Source: Bacilli bacterium (GTDB lineage: Bacteria; Bacillota_I; Bacilli_A; RF39; UBA660). Taken from it: a stretch of DNA of 64,000 bases. Both the position numbers and the translations under genes were made by a program. The notes under the pieces were generated by a model that saw only the letters and a program-made list of their open reading frames with translations, made no database searches and had not been told where the DNA came from. Of this stretch, positions 43,191-50,846 are shown piece after piece. The stretch is taken from positions 1-64,000 of the forward strand of contig JAFXOW010000010.1 in NCBI GenBank assembly GCA_017528315.1. Direction: 5' to 3'. Within the stretch, counting starts at the first letter, position 1, and each line of letters opens with the position of its first letter.

Positions 43191-43962
43191 CAAAATAATG
43201 AATTATGTAATACAAAATAGTAGAAATAATACCTAAGACGAAGACACTTGTTATAACTAAATTAATGTTAAACACTTCACTTCCATACATTATTAGATAA
43301 CCAAGACCTTGTTTTGAGACTAAAAGTTCACCCATAATAACACCAATTAAATTCATACTGACATTAACTTTTAAAGTACTTATTATATTTTTAAAATTAG
43401 CTCTTATAATAACTTTTTTATAAATGGTAAACTTATTTGCTTTCATACTTTTTAAAAGGGTAATATAATTTTTTGGAGTATTATCAAAAAATGTATATAA
43501 ATTAATAATTGTAATAAATAAGGAAATCATTAGACTCATGAAAATAATTGAATTAATACTAGCCCCAACCCAAATAATAATTAAAGGACCAAGTGCTACT
43601 TTTGGAAGAGAATTTAAAATAGTAAGATAAGGATCAAATACTTTTCTTAGAAAATCATTTGACCAAAGAATTGAAGCAATAAAAAATCCTATAATAAATG
43701 AAATAAAAGTACTGATAAAAATTTCATAAAGAGTTGTAATTACATGATGAAAAAAGTTATTTGAGGTTACAAGAGATGAAATGGTTTTAATAATATTACT
43801 AGGTGATGAAAATAAAAATGTATTTATTAAACCAATTCTGCTTAAAAATTCCCAAGTTAATAGTAAAACAATAATAATAGCAATTTGAGTAATATAAATA
43901 ATTCTTTTTTTCTTTTTTAAATCTTTTAAATATTTAATATGTTCTAAACTATAAGTTGACAT
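43180..43962 (-). CDS. ABC permease, SsuC/TauC/ThiX type
   Basis: 260 residues with six hydrophobic helices. The EAA loop, which contacts the ATPase, is in GELLVSKQGLGYLI, typical of sulfonate/nitrate/taurine and hydroxymethylpyrimidine importers. Its start overlaps the ATPase gene by 14 bases. The pair has no substrate-binding gene of its own; the nearest NMT1/SsuA-type protein is at 21290-22273. Substrate unknown. No riboswitch was seen upstream of the pair. Confidence 0.88.
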   Translation of the reverse strand: MSTYSLEHIKYLKDLKKKKRIIYITQIAIIIVLLLTWEFLSRIGLINTFLFSSPSNIIKTISSLVTSNNFFHHVITTLYEIFISTFISFIIGFFIASILWSNDFLRKVFDPYLTILNSLPKVALGPLIIIWVGASINSIIFMSLMISLFITIINLYTFFDNTPKNYITLLKSMKANKFTIYKKVIIRANFKNIISTLKVNVSMNLIGVIMGELLVSKQGLGYLIMYGSEVFNINLVITSVFVLGIISTILYYIIHYFEKK

Positions 43963-44695
43963 CTATATCCCTCCATATTAAATCATAGTAATAATTAAAT
44001 TTAGAATCTTTTCTATTTTCTGTTGGAATACTTTTGTTATCTAATTTTATTTCATAGATATTTTTAATAGTACTTGGCCTTTTAGTTAATACTATTACTC
44101 GATTAGAAATTGAGATGGCCTCAGCTATATCATGGGTTATCATAATAGCTGTTTTTCCTTCTTCTTTAATTATCTTATATAAGTCATTAGAAAGGGCAAG
44201 ACGAGTTTGATAATCAAGAGCACTGTAAGGTTCATCGAGTAAAAGTATATCAGGATTCATGGCTAAAGTTCTAATTAGAGCAACTCGTTGTCTCATACCA
44301 CCAGATAGACTATCAGGATATTTATAGGCAAATTCATCTAAACCATATTTTTTTAAAAGATTTAAAACTTTTTCTATGTTCTTTTTATTTTTTTCATGAG
44401 ATAGTTCTAATCCAATTAAAGCATTATCTAAAATAGTAAGCCAAGGGTATAAAGAATCGGTTTGTAACATTAGGCCGATTTTTTTTCTTCCATTAAAAAG
44501 AATCTCTCCAGAACTTTTAGGCAAAAGACCAGCTAGTATTCCTAGTAAAGTTGATTTACCACATCCACTTGGTCCAACAATTGCTACTATTTCTTTTTCT
44601 TTAACATTAAAATTTAAATTATTTATAGCTAAAGTTTCTCCATTTTTATCATGATAAATTTTAGATAAGTTAATTATTTTTAAAGAATCTTTCAT
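43949..44695 (-). CDS. ABC ATPase, SsuB/TauB type
   Basis: 248 residues from ATG 44695 (GGAGG upstream). Complete motifs: Walker A GPSGCGKST, Q-loop LMLQTDSLYPWLT, signature LSGGMRQRVAL, Walker B ILLLDEPYSALD, and H-switch ITHDIAEA. It pairs with the SsuC-like permease downstream (overlap 14 bases). This group imports nitrate, sulfonates, taurine or thiamine precursors. A divergent promoter region separates it from the hemolysin III-like gene. Confidence 0.9.
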   Translation of the reverse strand: MKDSLKIINLSKIYHDKNGETLAINNLNFNVKEKEIVAIVGPSGCGKSTLLGILAGLLPKSSGEILFNGRKKIGLMLQTDSLYPWLTILDNALIGLELSHEKNKKNIEKVLNLLKKYGLDEFAYKYPDSLSGGMRQRVALIRTLAMNPDILLLDEPYSALDYQTRLALSNDLYKIIKEEGKTAIMITHDIAEAISISNRVIVLTKRPSTIKNIYEIKLDNKSIPTENRKDSKFNYYYDLIWRDIDVNL

Positions 44696-44793
44696 AAATT
44701 CCTCCAACTAAAGTAGTTTATGAGAAAAATATTTTTAGAATAAAGACAAATAACCTTAATTTGATAATATTAGTTATTTTTATAAATAAAATT

Positions 44794-44802
44794 TGATATA
44801 AT
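44794..44802 (+). promoter_or_regulatory. extended -10 promoter of the hemolysin III-like gene
   Basis: TGATATAAT with TATAAT at 44797-44802; weak TTATTT in the -35 position. Lies in the divergent region 44696-44827, which otherwise shows only AT-rich sequence. Confidence 0.5.
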
Positions 44803-44827
44803 TAAATTATAGGGATAGTGATTAATT

Positions 44828-45469
44828 ATGAGTAAAATAAGAATACCTAAATATAGTTTAGGAGAAGAATTAATTAATTCAATAAGTCATGGAATAGGAG
44901 CACTTTTAAGTGTTGGAGCTTTAATATTTTTAGTTTTAAAAGCAGGTAATGTAAGAAGTATAGTAAGTGTTTCATTGTATGGATCTTTTATGATAATTTT
45001 ATATACTATTTCTTGTATTTATCATGCACTAAGTCCAAGAATAATTGGTAAAAAAGTATTAAGAGTAATTGATCATTGTAATGTTTTATTAATGGTTGCT
45101 GGAACTTATATGCCAATTTGTTTATCTCTTTTATATGGAGCACTCGGTTGGATTACTTTTGCTATTGTTTGGCTTATAACTTTTATTGGAGTAGTTTTTA
45201 ATGCTATAAATGTTGATAAATATAATTTAATATCAGTTATTTGTAATTTAGTTTTAGGGTGGGGTGCTTTATTATTAATTAATCCTATGTTAAAAGTAAT
45301 TCCAATTAAAGGAATTATTTATTTAATTCTTGGTGGAATTATGTATACTGTTGGTTCAATTTTATATGGTTTAGGTAAAAAGATTCCTTATATGCATTCT
45401 ATTTTTCATTTTTTTGTTTTACTTGGTAGCTTATTTCAATTTTTATTTATTTACTATTATTGTATTTAA
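44828..45469 (+). CDS. hemolysin III/PAQR family membrane protein
   Basis: 213 residues, seven hydrophobic helices. Motifs match YqfA/HlyIII: PKYSLGEELINSISHGIGA, SCIYHALSP, RVIDHCNVLLMVAGTYMPI and the C-terminal HSIFHFFVLLGS. The His residues in HG, YHA, DH and HSIFH form the PAQR metal site. The eukaryotic relatives are receptors; the bacterial role is uncertain (membrane homeostasis has been proposed). Probably the first gene of a two-gene transcript. Confidence 0.9.
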   Translation: MSKIRIPKYSLGEELINSISHGIGALLSVGALIFLVLKAGNVRSIVSVSLYGSFMIILYTISCIYHALSPRIIGKKVLRVIDHCNVLLMVAGTYMPICLSLLYGALGWITFAIVWLITFIGVVFNAINVDKYNLISVICNLVLGWGALLLINPMLKVIPIKGIIYLILGGIMYTVGSILYGLGKKIPYMHSIFHFFVLLGSLFQFLFIYYYCI

Positions 45470-45514
45470 TGTATAATATTTGAAATTTTTTCCATAATAT
45501 TTTTGGGTGATAAA

Positions 45515-45940
45515 ATGGAAGATGTAAATGCATTAGATGAAATTCATAAGGGAAGTTCGATGGGAGTAGATGCTATTAGTTTTATACTTGATAAAGTTGA
45601 GGATAAAAATTTTGAAAAACTTATAAGAAAACAATATAAATCTTATAAAGAGATAGAAACACGAATTGAAGATATTTATCCTAAGTATAATGAAGGAAAA
45701 CCACATAGTACTAGTATGCCTGAAAAAATAATGACTGATTGGATGGTTAATATGAAAACAATGGTTGATAAAACAACTTCTCATCTTGCAGAACTACTTG
45801 TTCAAGGGACTAATATGGGAATTATTGAAGGAAGACGTATTTTAAATAAAAAGAATTTGAATGAAGAAGTTAATAGTTTAGTTGAAAAGTATGTTTCTAT
45901 GCAAGAAAAATATGTTGAAGATTTAAAATGCTATTTATAA
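45515..45940 (+). CDS. helical protein of unknown function
   Basis: 141 residues starting at ATG 45515 (GGGTGAT). Entirely helical with four long amphipathic segments; the ordering (HKGSSMGVDAISFIL, ... ,KTTSHLAELLVQGTNMGIIEGRR) resembles a four-helix ferritin-like bundle, but the ExxH iron ligands are not clear. No family recognised. It follows the hemolysin III-like gene by 45 bases and ends at a strong terminator. Confidence 0.6.
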   Translation: MEDVNALDEIHKGSSMGVDAISFILDKVEDKNFEKLIRKQYKSYKEIETRIEDIYPKYNEGKPHSTSMPEKIMTDWMVNMKTMVDKTTSHLAELLVQGTNMGIIEGRRILNKKNLNEEVNSLVEKYVSMQEKYVEDLKCYL

Positions 45941-45943
45941 AAC

Positions 45944-45977
45944 AAAAAACTTACGAAATTTTTGTAAGTTTTTTTTA
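45944..45977 (+). terminator. terminator of the hemolysin III-like operon
   Basis: AAAAAACTTAC (45944-45954) pairs with GTAAGTTTTTT (45964-45974), nine-base loop, T residues. Confidence 0.88.
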
Positions 45978-45982
45978 ATATT

Positions 45983-46057
45983 TGGTTGCCCCAGTTAGAT
46001 TCGAACTAACGCATAATGGAGTCAGAGTCCACTGCCTTACCGCTTGGCTATGGGGCA
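45983..46057 (-). tRNA. tRNA-Gln(CTG)
   Basis: On the - strand: acceptor TGCCCCA with TGGGGCA, D arm with AGCCAAGCGGTAAGGC, anticodon loop CTCTGAC (anticodon CTG, reads CAG), T arm GTTAGTTCGAATCTAAC, A73 and encoded CCA (45983-45985). The weak U1-A72 pair is typical of tRNA-Gln. Confidence 0.9.
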
Positions 46058-46069
46058 AATACATATGTT

Positions 46070-46098
46070 ATTATACTAAAGAAAAATTAATATTTCAA
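46070..46098 (-). promoter_or_regulatory. promoter of tRNA-Gln
   Basis: On the - strand: TTGAAA (46093-46098), 17 bp spacer, TATAAT (46070-46075). Its -35 abuts the -35 of the divergent yidD promoter. Confidence 0.8.
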
Positions 46099-46127
46099 TT
46101 GTAATTTTAATATTTTTAAGATAAAAT
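46099..46127 (+). promoter_or_regulatory. promoter of yidD
   Basis: TTGTAA (46099-46104), 17 bp spacer, TAAAAT (46122-46127). The start codon at 46134 is only seven bases past the -10, so the mRNA would be leaderless or nearly so. Confidence 0.6.
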
Positions 46128-46133
46128 AAAAGC

Positions 46134-46340
46134 ATGAAAAAGATTTTAATTAAATTAATAAAATTATATCAAAAAACACCTGGTAGGTTTCATAACAATT
46201 GTAAGTTTTATCCTACTTGTTCTGAGTATGCAATAGAAGCCATTACTAAATATGGAATTTTAAAAGGAAGTTATCTTGCTATTAAAAGAATTATAAAATG
46301 TAATCCTTTATCAAAGGGAGGAATTGATTTACTAAAATAA
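46134..46340 (+). CDS. yidD: membrane protein insertion efficiency factor YidD
   Basis: 68 residues with the YidD core: [28 protein letters not shown] and [14 protein letters not shown], including the conserved Cys residues. YidD helps YidC-dependent insertion of inner-membrane proteins. No Shine-Dalgarno sequence is visible and the predicted promoter lies directly upstream. In many genomes yidD is beside rnpA and yidC; here it stands alone next to a tRNA gene. Confidence 0.93.
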   Translation: MKKILIKLIKLYQKTPGRFHNNCKFYPTCSEYAIEAITKYGILKGSYLAIKRIIKCNPLSKGGIDLLK

Positions 46341-46368
46341 AAACTGTCTATTCAGAGTAGACAGTTTT
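46339..46368. terminator. bidirectional terminator, yidD/transglutaminase
   Basis: A perfect 11 bp stem, AAAACTGTCTA (46340-46350) with TAGACAGTTTT (46358-46368), seven-base loop. Confidence 0.88.
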
Positions 46369-47250
46369 ATCAAATGTATGTTCTGTTTTATCTAGTTTTA
46401 ATAATTCATCATTATTAATTAAATAAAAATTATATTCTAAAAGATCTCTTCCATCAAGTGTAACAGGATCATCCCAAGTTAAATCTAAATTATACCATTT
46501 ATTATCTAAATATACATAGTTCCAAATATGATTTTCACTTGATTTTTTATAACTTTTAATATTGAATTTTTCTAAAAATAACATCATAGCATCTGTATAA
46601 CCACCACATAAAGCATGACCTTCCATTAAAGCACCATATGCAGTATCGGATTGATAATTAATATTATTTTTATCACTTCTTTCATTATCATACTTAATAT
46701 TATCTATAATATAATCATGAATTACTTTTATTTTTTCTTTATTACTCATATTACTTGTTATATTTTTATTTATTATCTTATCTACTTCATAATTTAAAAG
46801 AATTATATTTTCATTTGTATAATTTCTATTTATATGCAAAGTAATTTTTCCAATTGAATCTATTTCCGTTTCTAAATCTTTAAAACCATTAAAGGGGTGA
46901 ACAAAATTATTTATATTAGATATAGTTACTTGATTATTAGCAATATCTTTAACATCTTTTAAACAATTTTCATATTCACTTTTACAATAAAAAGTAAATT
47001 CATTCATACCACTATTGATTACAGTATAATAAATATTCATAATATCTTGTTTAGTTTTAGGTAAAAAGTTATCAGTAAGTTCAACATAATTAAAGTTATA
47101 ATTTCTTGAATACTCATTGTTTTCTAGGGTTGTAGGAATAAAGTTTTTACTTTCAAAATAATTATTATAAAAAGTTAATATTTTTTCTTTATAATTGATA
47201 GTAAGTAAAAAAATAATAATTAATATAAAAAACCATATTACCTTTTTCAC
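46348..47250 (-). CDS. membrane-anchored transglutaminase-like protein
   Basis: 300 residues from GTG 47250, with AAAGGG upstream. A single N-terminal helix (about 3-20) anchors it outside. The C-terminal half is a transglutaminase-like cysteine protease/ligase core: Cys in GHALCGGYTDAM, His in SENHIWNYV and Asp in LDLTWDDP supply the triad. Residues 60-180 are variable. These proteins act on the cell surface as proteases or cross-linkers; the substrate is not known. Converges with yidD. Confidence 0.85.
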   Translation of the reverse strand: MKKVIWFFILIIIFLLTINYKEKILTFYNNYFESKNFIPTTLENNEYSRNYNFNYVELTDNFLPKTKQDIMNIYYTVINSGMNEFTFYCKSEYENCLKDVKDIANNQVTISNINNFVHPFNGFKDLETEIDSIGKITLHINRNYTNENIILLNYEVDKIINKNITSNMSNKEKIKVIHDYIIDNIKYDNERSDKNNINYQSDTAYGALMEGHALCGGYTDAMMLFLEKFNIKSYKKSSENHIWNYVYLDNKWYNLDLTWDDPVTLDGRDLLEYNFYLINNDELLKLDKTEHTFDKTVYSE

Positions 47251-47301
47251 ATTATCAACCCTTTCACTTACTATTTTATCATAACTTTAAAAAAATAATA
47301 C

Positions 47302-47330
47302 AAAAAAAATAGTAAAAATGATACTATTTT
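47302..47330 (-). terminator. terminator of rpsT
   Basis: On the - strand AAAATAGTA (from 47330) pairs with TACTATTTT, seven-base loop, followed by a T-run (A-run at 47302-47305 on the + strand). Confidence 0.8.
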
Positions 47331-47587
47331 AAATTATTTACAGATTTAGTTAATCTTGATTTTAATCTTGATGCTTTATTTTTCTTTACAATATTAACAT
47401 TTTGTGCTTTATCAATATTTTTTAAAGTAGTAGTTAATTCTTCTTTAGCATCTTCACTTTTACCTTCTTTAATAGTTTTTTCTAATTTTTTGATAGAATT
47501 TTTCATACGTGATTCTACTAAAATATTTTCATCTTCTTTTCTTTTGTTAGTTAATACACGTTTTTTAGCACTTTTAATATTTGGCAT
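47324..47587 (-). CDS. rpsT: 30S ribosomal protein S20
   Basis: 87 residues from ATG 47587 (AGAGGTGAC upstream); MPNIKSAKKRV is the family start. Highly basic helical protein that binds 16S rRNA early in 30S assembly. KASRLKSRLTKSVNNL is the conserved end. It is divergent from gpr, the same neighbourhood as in Bacillus, which supports both calls. Confidence 0.96.
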   Translation of the reverse strand: MPNIKSAKKRVLTNKRKEDENILVESRMKNSIKKLEKTIKEGKSEDAKEELTTTLKNIDKAQNVNIVKKNKASRLKSRLTKSVNNLK

Positions 47588-47615
47588 AATGTCACCTCTT
47601 TTCAAAAACAAGTAT

Positions 47616-47645
47616 ATGATAGCAAATTTTACTCTTAATTGTCAA
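47616..47645 (-). promoter_or_regulatory. promoter of rpsT
   Basis: On the - strand: TTGACA (47640-47645), 18 bp spacer, TATCAT (47616-47621) with extended TGC. Confidence 0.65.
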
Positions 47646-47664
47646 TATTTATGATGCTTTTTAT

Positions 47665-47692
47665 AGTATTTTTTTAAGTTTTATCCATACTA
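47665..47692 (+). promoter_or_regulatory. sigma-G/F-like -10 in front of gpr
   Basis: CATACTA at 47686-47692 matches the CATHHTA -10 of sigma-F/sigma-G promoters exactly. A GTATT (47666-47670) could serve as a -35, but the spacer is 15 bp, shorter than the usual 17-18. The ATG of gpr is at 47707. A vegetative -10 (TATAAA, 47691-47696) overlaps but has no good -35. Confidence 0.45.
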
Positions 47693-47706
47693 TAAATGGT
47701 GATTTT

Positions 47707-48696
47707 ATGGGATCTATCGATTTAAAAAAATATGATTTAAGAAGTGATTTAATAATTGAAAGTAATTTAGATGTAAAACATCTAGAATATAAAGAAGAAA
47801 ATATAAGTGTTGATTATGTTCATTTAAATAAGGATAATTTAGGAAAAAGGAAAGGAGATTATATAACAATTAGTTTTTTAGATATAACGGATAGTAATAA
47901 TTTTAATAAAGTGTTAAAAGTTTTAAATAGGGAATTAAAAAAAATATTTAAGTTATCAAATATTAAAGATAATGATAAATGTTTAATAATTGGACTTGGT
48001 AATAATAAATCAACTCCCGATTCTTTAGGATTTGAAGTTTTAAAAAACATTATTGTTACAAGACACTTAGATGAACTTAATTTAATGGATAGAAAGTATA
48101 GGAGTGTTGCTTGTTTAGAACCATCGGTTATAGGTAATACGGGAATTGATTCCTTTGATATTATAGAAGGAGTAAATAAAAAAATTAAACCTGATTTTGT
48201 AATTGTTATTGATTCATTGGCTGCTATTAATATATCACGAATCGAAAAAACTATTCAAATATCAAATACTGGTATAAGTCCGGGATCAGGTATTGGTAAT
48301 AATCGACCTGAGTTATCGTTTGAGAGTTTAGGATGTAAAGTAATTGCTATTGGTATTCCAACTGTTGTATCAAGTGCGGTTATTGTAAATGATACGATTA
48401 ATTATTTAACTAAAAAAATAAGTTATCAAAAAAATAATTTAACTAAATCTAAAATGATTTCTCCTAACAATTTAAATTATCTAAAAGAGGAGAGTGATTT
48501 GTCGAATTTTGAAAAAGAAAAACTTTTAGGTATTATTGGAACCTTAAGTGATTCTGAAATAAAGAGTTTAGTTTATGAAGTATTAAATCCTATAGGTTAT
48601 AATTTAATTGTATCAACTAAAGAAATAGATTTTATGATTGAAAAATTTGGTAAATTAATTGGTATGAGTTTAAATGAATGTTTGCATAAGAACTAA
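47707..48696 (+). CDS. gpr: spore germination protease GPR
   Basis: GPR is an aspartic-type endopeptidase that degrades small acid-soluble spore proteins when spores germinate. The core is recognisable: LRSDLIIES after a short pro-segment, IGLGNNKSTPDSLG with D105, ACLEPSVIGNTGID, and IVIDSLAA with D169; the two Asp are 64 apart, as in the known catalytic pair of GPR (66 apart in Bacillus). 329 residues is slightly short. Upstream is a sigma-G-like -10. Its presence suggests sporulation ability, or at least a remnant of it. Confidence 0.9.
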   Translation: MGSIDLKKYDLRSDLIIESNLDVKHLEYKEENISVDYVHLNKDNLGKRKGDYITISFLDITDSNNFNKVLKVLNRELKKIFKLSNIKDNDKCLIIGLGNNKSTPDSLGFEVLKNIIVTRHLDELNLMDRKYRSVACLEPSVIGNTGIDSFDIIEGVNKKIKPDFVIVIDSLAAINISRIEKTIQISNTGISPGSGIGNNRPELSFESLGCKVIAIGIPTVVSSAVIVNDTINYLTKKISYQKNNLTKSKMISPNNLNYLKEESDLSNFEKEKLLGIIGTLSDSEIKSLVYEVLNPIGYNLIVSTKEIDFMIEKFGKLIGMSLNECLHKN

Positions 48697-48716
48697 TAAA
48701 TTATTGGTTCTTTTTC
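48688..48716 (+). terminator. terminator of gpr
   Basis: AAGAACTAAT (48688-48697) pairs with ATTGGTTCTT (48703-48712), one G-U, loop AAATT, then T residues. Confidence 0.75.
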
Positions 48717-48745
48717 TTGAGTATAATAATTCTCCGTGATATAAT
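48717..48745 (+). promoter_or_regulatory. promoter of ffh
   Basis: TTGAGT (48717-48722), 17 bp spacer, TATAAT (48740-48745) with extended TGA. Confidence 0.75.
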
Positions 48746-48771
48746 AAATGTGCATTTAAGGAGAGATAATT

Positions 48772-50079
48772 ATGTTTGAAAGTTTAGGCGATAAATTACA
48801 AGGAATAATTCATAAAGCAAGAGGATATGGAAAAATAAGTGAAGAAAACATAAGTGAAATGGTTAAAGAAGTTAGAATTGCACTTCTTGAAGCTGATGTT
48901 AACTATAAAGTAGTTAAAGAGTTTACAAATAAAGTAAAAGAAAAAGCTATGGGTGAAGAAGTATTAAATAGTTTAAAGCCGGGAGATGTGTTTGTAAAAA
49001 TTGTAAATGATGAATTAAAAGAACTTTTAGGTGGAGAACAAAAAGAGCTAAATACTAAAGGGAATCCTGCTGTTTTAATGTTAGTAGGACTTCAAGGTTC
49101 AGGTAAAACAACAACTATTGGAAAACTTGCTTTAATGCTTCGTAAAAAATATCATAAGAAACCGCTTTTAGTTGCTTGTGATGTATACCGTCCAGCTGCA
49201 ATTGACCAGTTAAAACAAATTGGCAGGGAACTTGATATAGAAGTATTTGAAAAAGGTTTAAATAATCCCGCTCAAACTAGTAAAGAAGCGATTAGTTATG
49301 CTAAAGAAAAAGGATATGATTATGTACTTATAGATACTGCTGGACGACTTCATATTGATGAACCTTTGATGGAAGAACTAGAAAATATCAAGAAATCAGT
49401 TAATCCAGAAGAAATACTTTTAGTAATTGATTCTATGATGGGACAAGATGCTATAAATGTTATAACGGGATTTAATGAAAACCTTGATTTAACAGGGGTT
49501 ATTTTAACTAAACTTGATGGAGATACTCGAGGAGGAGTAGCACTTTCAGTTCGTCATTTAACTAATATTCCAATTAAATTTATGGGTACCAGTGAGAAAA
49601 TGGACGGTTTAGAAGTATTTGATCCAGAAAGAATGGCTGGAAGAATTCTTGGCATGGGTGATATCGTGTCACTAGTTGAAAAAGCAACGGATGCTATTGA
49701 TATGGAGGATGCTGAAAATTCAATTAAAAGATTACAAAAAGGGAAATATGATTTAACTGATTTTTTAAAGCAGCTTAATCAAATTCAAAATTTAGGACCT
49801 CTTGAGAACATTTTAAAATTAATTCCTGGGGCTAGTAAAATGGGACTTAATAAAGTAAAGGTTGATCCTAAAGAATTTAGACGAATTGAAGCTATTATTC
49901 TTTCGATGACCTTAAAAGAAAGACGAGATCCCGGAATTATTAAAGCCAGTCGAAAAACTCGAATTGCTAAGGGATCTGGAGTAAGTGTTTCAGAGGTTAA
50001 TAAATTACTTGAACAATTTGAAAATTATAAAAAAATGGTTAAACAAATGATGAGTGGTAATATGAAATTACCATTTTAG
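48772..50079 (+). CDS. ffh: signal recognition particle protein Ffh
   Basis: SRP GTPase that binds signal sequences and SRP RNA. N domain (1-90), G domain with GLQGSGKTTTIGK, DVYRPAAIDQL, DTAGRL and TKLDGDTRGG, and a Met-rich M domain with the RNA-binding SRKTRIAKGSGVSVSEVN helix. 435 residues, normal. It has its own promoter, unlike the Bacillus ylxM-ffh arrangement, and is followed nine bases later by sufC. Confidence 0.97.
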   Translation: MFESLGDKLQGIIHKARGYGKISEENISEMVKEVRIALLEADVNYKVVKEFTNKVKEKAMGEEVLNSLKPGDVFVKIVNDELKELLGGEQKELNTKGNPAVLMLVGLQGSGKTTTIGKLALMLRKKYHKKPLLVACDVYRPAAIDQLKQIGRELDIEVFEKGLNNPAQTSKEAISYAKEKGYDYVLIDTAGRLHIDEPLMEELENIKKSVNPEEILLVIDSMMGQDAINVITGFNENLDLTGVILTKLDGDTRGGVALSVRHLTNIPIKFMGTSEKMDGLEVFDPERMAGRILGMGDIVSLVEKATDAIDMEDAENSIKRLQKGKYDLTDFLKQLNQIQNLGPLENILKLIPGASKMGLNKVKVDPKEFRRIEAIILSMTLKERRDPGIIKASRKTRIAKGSGVSVSEVNKLLEQFENYKKMVKQMMSGNMKLPF

Positions 50080-50087
50080 GAGGTTGT

Positions 50088-50846
50088 ATGAAACTGGAAA
50101 TAAAAAAAATATCGGTTAAAACAAACGATAAAGAAATACTAAAAGATTTAAGTTTAGAAATAAATTCGGGAGAAATTCATGCTATTATGGGACCAAACGG
50201 AGTAGGTAAATCAACTTTATCAAAAGTAATTATGGGGTATCCTGATTATCAAATTATAAATGGTAGTATAATGGTTGATAATAAAGAAATTAATAATTTA
50301 GAAATAGATGAAAGAAGTAAACTAGGAATCTTTTTAGTTTATCAAAATCCAATTAGTATCGATGGAGTAACGACTAGTGAACTTATAAAAGCAAGCATGG
50401 ATAGTAAAGGTGAACGTCAGGGACTTTATAAATATGTTTTAGAACTTGAAGGAAATAGTGAAAAACTTAAAATGGATAAAAGTATGCTTCATCGAGGTTT
50501 TAATGTATCTTTTTCTGGAGGAGAAAGAAAGAAAAATGAAATTTTACAAGTTTTAATGCTTAAACCTAAGTTTATTATTTTAGATGAACTTGATTCCGGA
50601 CTTGACGTTGATAGTTTAAAAATAGTAAGTGAAGCCTTAAATAATTATCTTTTAGAAAACCCTGATACTAGTGTTTTAATTATTACGCATTATACAAGAA
50701 TTTTAGAACTTATTAAACCAGAGTTTGTTCATATACTAAAGAATGGTCATATTGTTAAAAGTGGGGATTACAATTTATCTAAATTAATTGAAAAATATGG
50801 ATATAATCAGTCGTTTGAATTAGAAGGAAACATGAATAATGAATAA
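50088..50846 (+). CDS. sufC: SufC, ATPase of the SUF iron-sulfur system
   Basis: ABC-type ATPase that drives the SufB/SufD scaffold. Walker A GPNGVGKST, signature SFSGGERKKNE, Walker B IILDELDSGLD, and the SufC-specific TSVLIITHYTRIL. 252 residues, normal. GGAGG precedes ATG 50088. It lies on one transcript with sufD and sufS, and overlaps sufD by eight bases. Confidence 0.96.
   Translation: MKLEIKKISVKTNDKEILKDLSLEINSGEIHAIMGPNGVGKSTLSKVIMGYPDYQIINGSIMVDNKEINNLEIDERSKLGIFLVYQNPISIDGVTTSELIKASMDSKGERQGLYKYVLELEGNSEKLKMDKSMLHRGFNVSFSGGERKKNEILQVLMLKPKFIILDELDSGLDVDSLKIVSEALNNYLLENPDTSVLIITHYTRILELIKPEFVHILKNGHIVKSGDYNLSKLIEKYGYNQSFELEGNMNNE

Noticed and set aside
44696-44827. TPP or other riboswitch for the ABC ATPase/permease pair
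   Set aside because: Only AT-rich sequence; no conserved riboswitch core.
45533-45784. Open frame on the - strand opposite the 45515 gene
   Set aside because: Composition of an antisense shadow; the + strand frame has a ribosome site and helical pattern.
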